From assembly GCA_013151535.1 (NCBI GenBank), contig JAADIC010000113.1:1-9994 (forward strand): a DNA stretch of 9,994 nt, given 5' to 3'. A program made the position numbers and the translations under genes. Origin of the DNA: Alphaproteobacteria bacterium. GTDB taxonomy: Bacteria > Pseudomonadota > Alphaproteobacteria > Rhodobacterales > Rhodobacteraceae. Positions 7,868 through 9,994 of this stretch are shown here, one piece after another. Within the stretch, counting starts at the first letter, position 1, and each line of letters opens with the position of its first letter. The notes beneath the pieces were generated by a model. That model saw nothing but the letters and a program-made list of their open reading frames with translations. It was not told the origin of the DNA and ran no database searches.

Positions 7868-9214
7868 CTATTTGAAAGCGTTCAATTGCCCGTTCTGCGA
7901 CAAAATATAGAGCACACCGTCAACGATGGCGGGCGCTGAGGCCGCACCAGACGGGATATCGACGGTCGAGATCAGATCGCCCGAGACCGGATCAAAGCTG
8001 CGCAAACCACCGTCGCTTGAGGCAACGATGATACGGCCACCGGCCAGAATTGGCCCGTAATGGGCGTAACTGTCCTTGCGGGTTTTGTCGCGCTTGTATT
8101 TCGGCAGATCCACCGCCCAGATCGCCTCGCCGGTTTTGGCGTTGAGCCGCACAAGCTGGGCCGCATCCGAAATCAGGAATACCGAATTATCAACCGGCAA
8201 AACCGGGCTGTAGGAGCCTTCGTTGGCGGTCCATAACCGCTTGCCATCACGCCGCGCCACGGCGGTAACCCTGCCACTTTGGTTGGCGGCATAGACCCGC
8301 GATTTGGTCACCACCGGATCGCTGGAAATATCGCCAATAGCGGAACGGGCAAAACCGACGCGCGAGCCGGACACCGCAACGCTCCAGACCTGCAAGCCGT
8401 TGCGGCTCAGAACCGACATCATTTCACCCGAACTGAACGGCAGAATAACCGAGCGGCCCGCCGCAGCAGGTGACGCCCCACCGATCAACCCGGCGTCAGC
8501 CCGGGTACTTTGCTGTTGCCATTCGATCCGGCCATTTTTGGTTTTCAGCGCCCAGGCGCGATTATCGCGCGACACCACGAAAACCCGATTCTTGATGACG
8601 GTCGGGGCGGCAACCACCGGCGCATCCAGCTTTTGCACCCAGCGCACGCGCCCGTCGCGCGCATCCATGGCGGTGACTTCGCCAAACCCGGTGGTCGCGT
8701 AGATCACGTCATCGCGGTAAGCCAGCCCGCCGCCCGTAGCATCGCCCGCCTTGTCCGAGGCCGGGGTCAGATCGCGCACCCAGATCGCCGCGCCGATGGG
8801 CGAGGTCGCCATCACCCGCGATTGTGAATCCAGCGTAAAAATCCGCCCGCCCGCGATGATCGGATCAGACGTGATGCGATATTTGCGTGAATTGCCATTG
8901 CCGATATTGCTTGACCAAAGTCGCGTCAGATTGCGCCCCAGCGACAGATTTCCGGCATTGTGATCGGCACCACCATTGCGATGGGTCCAGCTTGATTTGT
9001 TGACCTGTTTGGGCAGCTTGATCTTGGCCGAACGGTTGATGACATCGCTGGCGTCGGCCAACTCAACAACACCGCCTTCAAGCCCACTTTCAAGCGAGGC
9101 CGACAGCGGGGTGCGCACGTCAAAACGCTCACCCTCGAAAATCTCTTCTTTCTTGGCGCAGGCCACCAGTAGCGAGCCACTCAAAGCCAGAAAAATTAAC
9201 CGGTTCAGCTTCAC
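7868..9214 (-). CDS. bamB: Outer membrane assembly lipoprotein BamB
   Basis: BamB is a periplasm-facing lipoprotein of the BAM complex, which folds beta-barrel proteins into the outer membrane. From the GTG at 9214 the product is 448 residues: a short basic start (VKLNR), a hydrophobic stretch and a lipobox LVAC with the lipidated Cys at residue 19. A PQQ-like beta-propeller follows, with repeated blades carrying Gly-x-hydrophobic and W-x-x-x-L signatures: VMATSPIGAAIWVRDL, VTAMDARDGRVRWVQKL, AWALKTKNGRIEWQQQ, LVRLNAKTGEAIWAVDL and LRSFDPVSGDLISTVDI. An in-frame ATG at 9256 would add 14 residues before the signal peptide, but it lacks a ribosome binding site; AAGGGG lies 9 bases before the GTG. 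It follows the YfgM-like gene by about 58 bases (16 from the alternative start) and precedes der, as in E. coli. Confidence 0.93.
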   Translation of the reverse strand: MKLNRLIFLALSGSLLVACAKKEEIFEGERFDVRTPLSASLESGLEGGVVELADASDVINRSAKIKLPKQVNKSSWTHRNGGADHNAGNLSLGRNLTRLWSSNIGNGNSRKYRITSDPIIAGGRIFTLDSQSRVMATSPIGAAIWVRDLTPASDKAGDATGGGLAYRDDVIYATTGFGEVTAMDARDGRVRWVQKLDAPVVAAPTVIKNRVFVVSRDNRAWALKTKNGRIEWQQQSTRADAGLIGGASPAAAGRSVILPFSSGEMMSVLSRNGLQVWSVAVSGSRVGFARSAIGDISSDPVVTKSRVYAANQSGRVTAVARRDGKRLWTANEGSYSPVLPVDNSVFLISDAAQLVRLNAKTGEAIWAVDLPKYKRDKTRKDSYAHYGPILAGGRIIVASSDGGLRSFDPVSGDLISTVDIPSGAASAPAIVDGVLYILSQNGQLNAFK

Positions 9215-9223
9215 TCTGCTCAG

Positions 9224-9229
9224 CCCCTT
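9224..9229 (-). promoter_or_regulatory. Ribosome binding site deciding the bamB GTG start
   Basis: AAGGGG on the minus strand, 9 bases before the GTG at 9214-9212. It favours that start over the ATG at 9256, which has no purine-rich motif in front of it. Confidence 0.6.
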
Positions 9230-9272
9230 GTTCTTACGCGCCGTTATCCGGCGCATTTATGCGACTGATGTT

Positions 9273-9953
9273 TCAGCCATTATCGCCAGATGCCCCGTCC
9301 GTGTTGGACAGATCTCCACCCAAGGCCACAATCAACTGTTGTGCGCGTTGAAGCAAGGCTGGAGTTGCACCGGGTTCATCCAGAAGTGTGGTCAATAGCT
9401 CGATCGCCGCGCCATTGTCGCCATATTCGAAAAGCGCGAGAGCCTTTTGCTCCATCGCCAGGGCCCGGAACGGATTTCCCGCCACGGCCAGATCATCCAA
9501 AACGGCCATGCGCGCCTCACGATCCTGATCCGAGCCGCGCAGAATGACCGCCTTTAATCTGGCCAATTGGCGATAAGTTTCCGGCGCGGCAGTATCAGCC
9601 GCCACCTTATCCAAAAGCGTCAGCGCTGCATCGCGGTTGTCGGCTTCGGCCCTTGCGGCGGCTTCCAGCATGGACAGGAAAACCCTCGCGGATTCATCTT
9701 TGACCGTGATCGCGCCCAGCGCATCGGCGCGCGCCGTCACGTTTTCAACTTCAAGCGCGTTCATCACCGTGTCGCCCAGGGTTTGCGCCGCCGCCTGATC
9801 GCGGGCTTTGCGCCATTCGTTGAAGGCGGCACCGCCAACCACCAGAACCACGCCGAGGATGGCGATCCAGCCATATCTGCGGAATATCGCAAATAATTTG
9901 TCACGGCGCACCTCTTCGGTGACTTCTTCGATAAAGGAATCTGTTTCGGTCAA
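9273..9953 (-). CDS. YfgM-like membrane-anchored tetratricopeptide protein
   Basis: A 226-residue protein with an acidic cytoplasmic N-terminus (about 1-26), one membrane helix (about 27-44, YGWIAILGVVLVVGGAAF) and a helical, Ala-rich C-terminal domain consistent with degenerate tetratricopeptide repeats (A-R-A-E-A-D-N-R-D-A-A-L-T-L-L and Y-G-D-N-G-A-A-I-E-L-L units). In E. coli, YfgM is a bitopic inner-membrane protein that associates with PpiD and the Sec translocon and lies directly upstream of bamB and der; the same order here supports the call. The TTG start at 9953 has GGAG (9963-9960) at 6 bases and yields TETDSFIEEVTEEVRRD, which fits relatives. The frame has no stop before the window edge, so a longer form cannot be excluded, but the upstream residues are basic and unlike the family. 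Confidence 0.82.
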   Translation of the reverse strand: MTETDSFIEEVTEEVRRDKLFAIFRRYGWIAILGVVLVVGGAAFNEWRKARDQAAAQTLGDTVMNALEVENVTARADALGAITVKDESARVFLSMLEAAARAEADNRDAALTLLDKVAADTAAPETYRQLARLKAVILRGSDQDREARMAVLDDLAVAGNPFRALAMEQKALALFEYGDNGAAIELLTTLLDEPGATPALLQRAQQLIVALGGDLSNTDGASGDNG

Positions 9954-9958
9954 ACCCG

Positions 9959-9964
9959 TCTCCA
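9959..9964 (-). promoter_or_regulatory. Ribosome binding site supporting the TTG start of the yfgM-like gene
   Basis: TGGAGA on the minus strand, with GGAG 6 bases before the TTG at 9953-9951. There is no nearby in-frame ATG, so this site decides the start. Confidence 0.6.
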
Positions 9965-9994
9965 GTTTTCGGTGGCGTCTTTTGCCATCTCTTA

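Noticed and set aside
7451..7939. A 162-residue plus-strand frame antisense to der and the bamB/der gap
   Set aside because: It is Arg/Ser-rich and lies opposite the conserved G1-G5 motifs of Der; no ribosome binding site or domain was seen.

Overview
The window looks like ordinary chromosome from an alphaproteobacterium, most likely of the Rhodobacterales. The DNA is GC-rich and tightly packed, starts and stops overlap or nearly touch, and the protein sequences resemble that group. This assignment is inference from gene content and sequence style; no search was run.

Plus strand, 1-6125: the 3' part of an MlaF-type lipid-transport ATPase, a small PqiA-family membrane protein, radA (recombination and repair), cvpA, purF (first committed step of purine synthesis), a short-chain dehydrogenase-like protein, and a fusion of a carboxymuconolactone decarboxylase-like domain with a Rieske iron-sulfur domain. 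Most junctions are under 100 bases or overlap (pqiA/radA by 8 bases, purF/SDR by 4), so much of this is probably co-transcribed. The run ends at a strong GC-rich hairpin followed by a T tract near 6178-6207.

Minus strand, 9953-6336: a YfgM-like membrane-anchored protein, bamB and der, in the same order as yfgM-bamB-der in E. coli. They link envelope quality control, beta-barrel outer-membrane protein assembly and ribosome maturation. der is not readable as one frame: a +1 shift in the linker between its two GTPase domains breaks it.

The two transcription units converge on a 210-base gap (6126-6335) that holds two near-identical, inverted terminator-like arms. A second striking non-coding structure is a 74-base pair of inverted GTAG-headed hairpins between mlaF and pqiA, with the architecture of a REPIN. 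I see no tRNA, rRNA, CRISPR array, phage gene or transposase gene. Most of the window is conserved housekeeping. The points that merit attention are the REPIN-like element, the broken der frame, the domain fusion, the SDR lacking its catalytic serine, and the paired inverted terminators.
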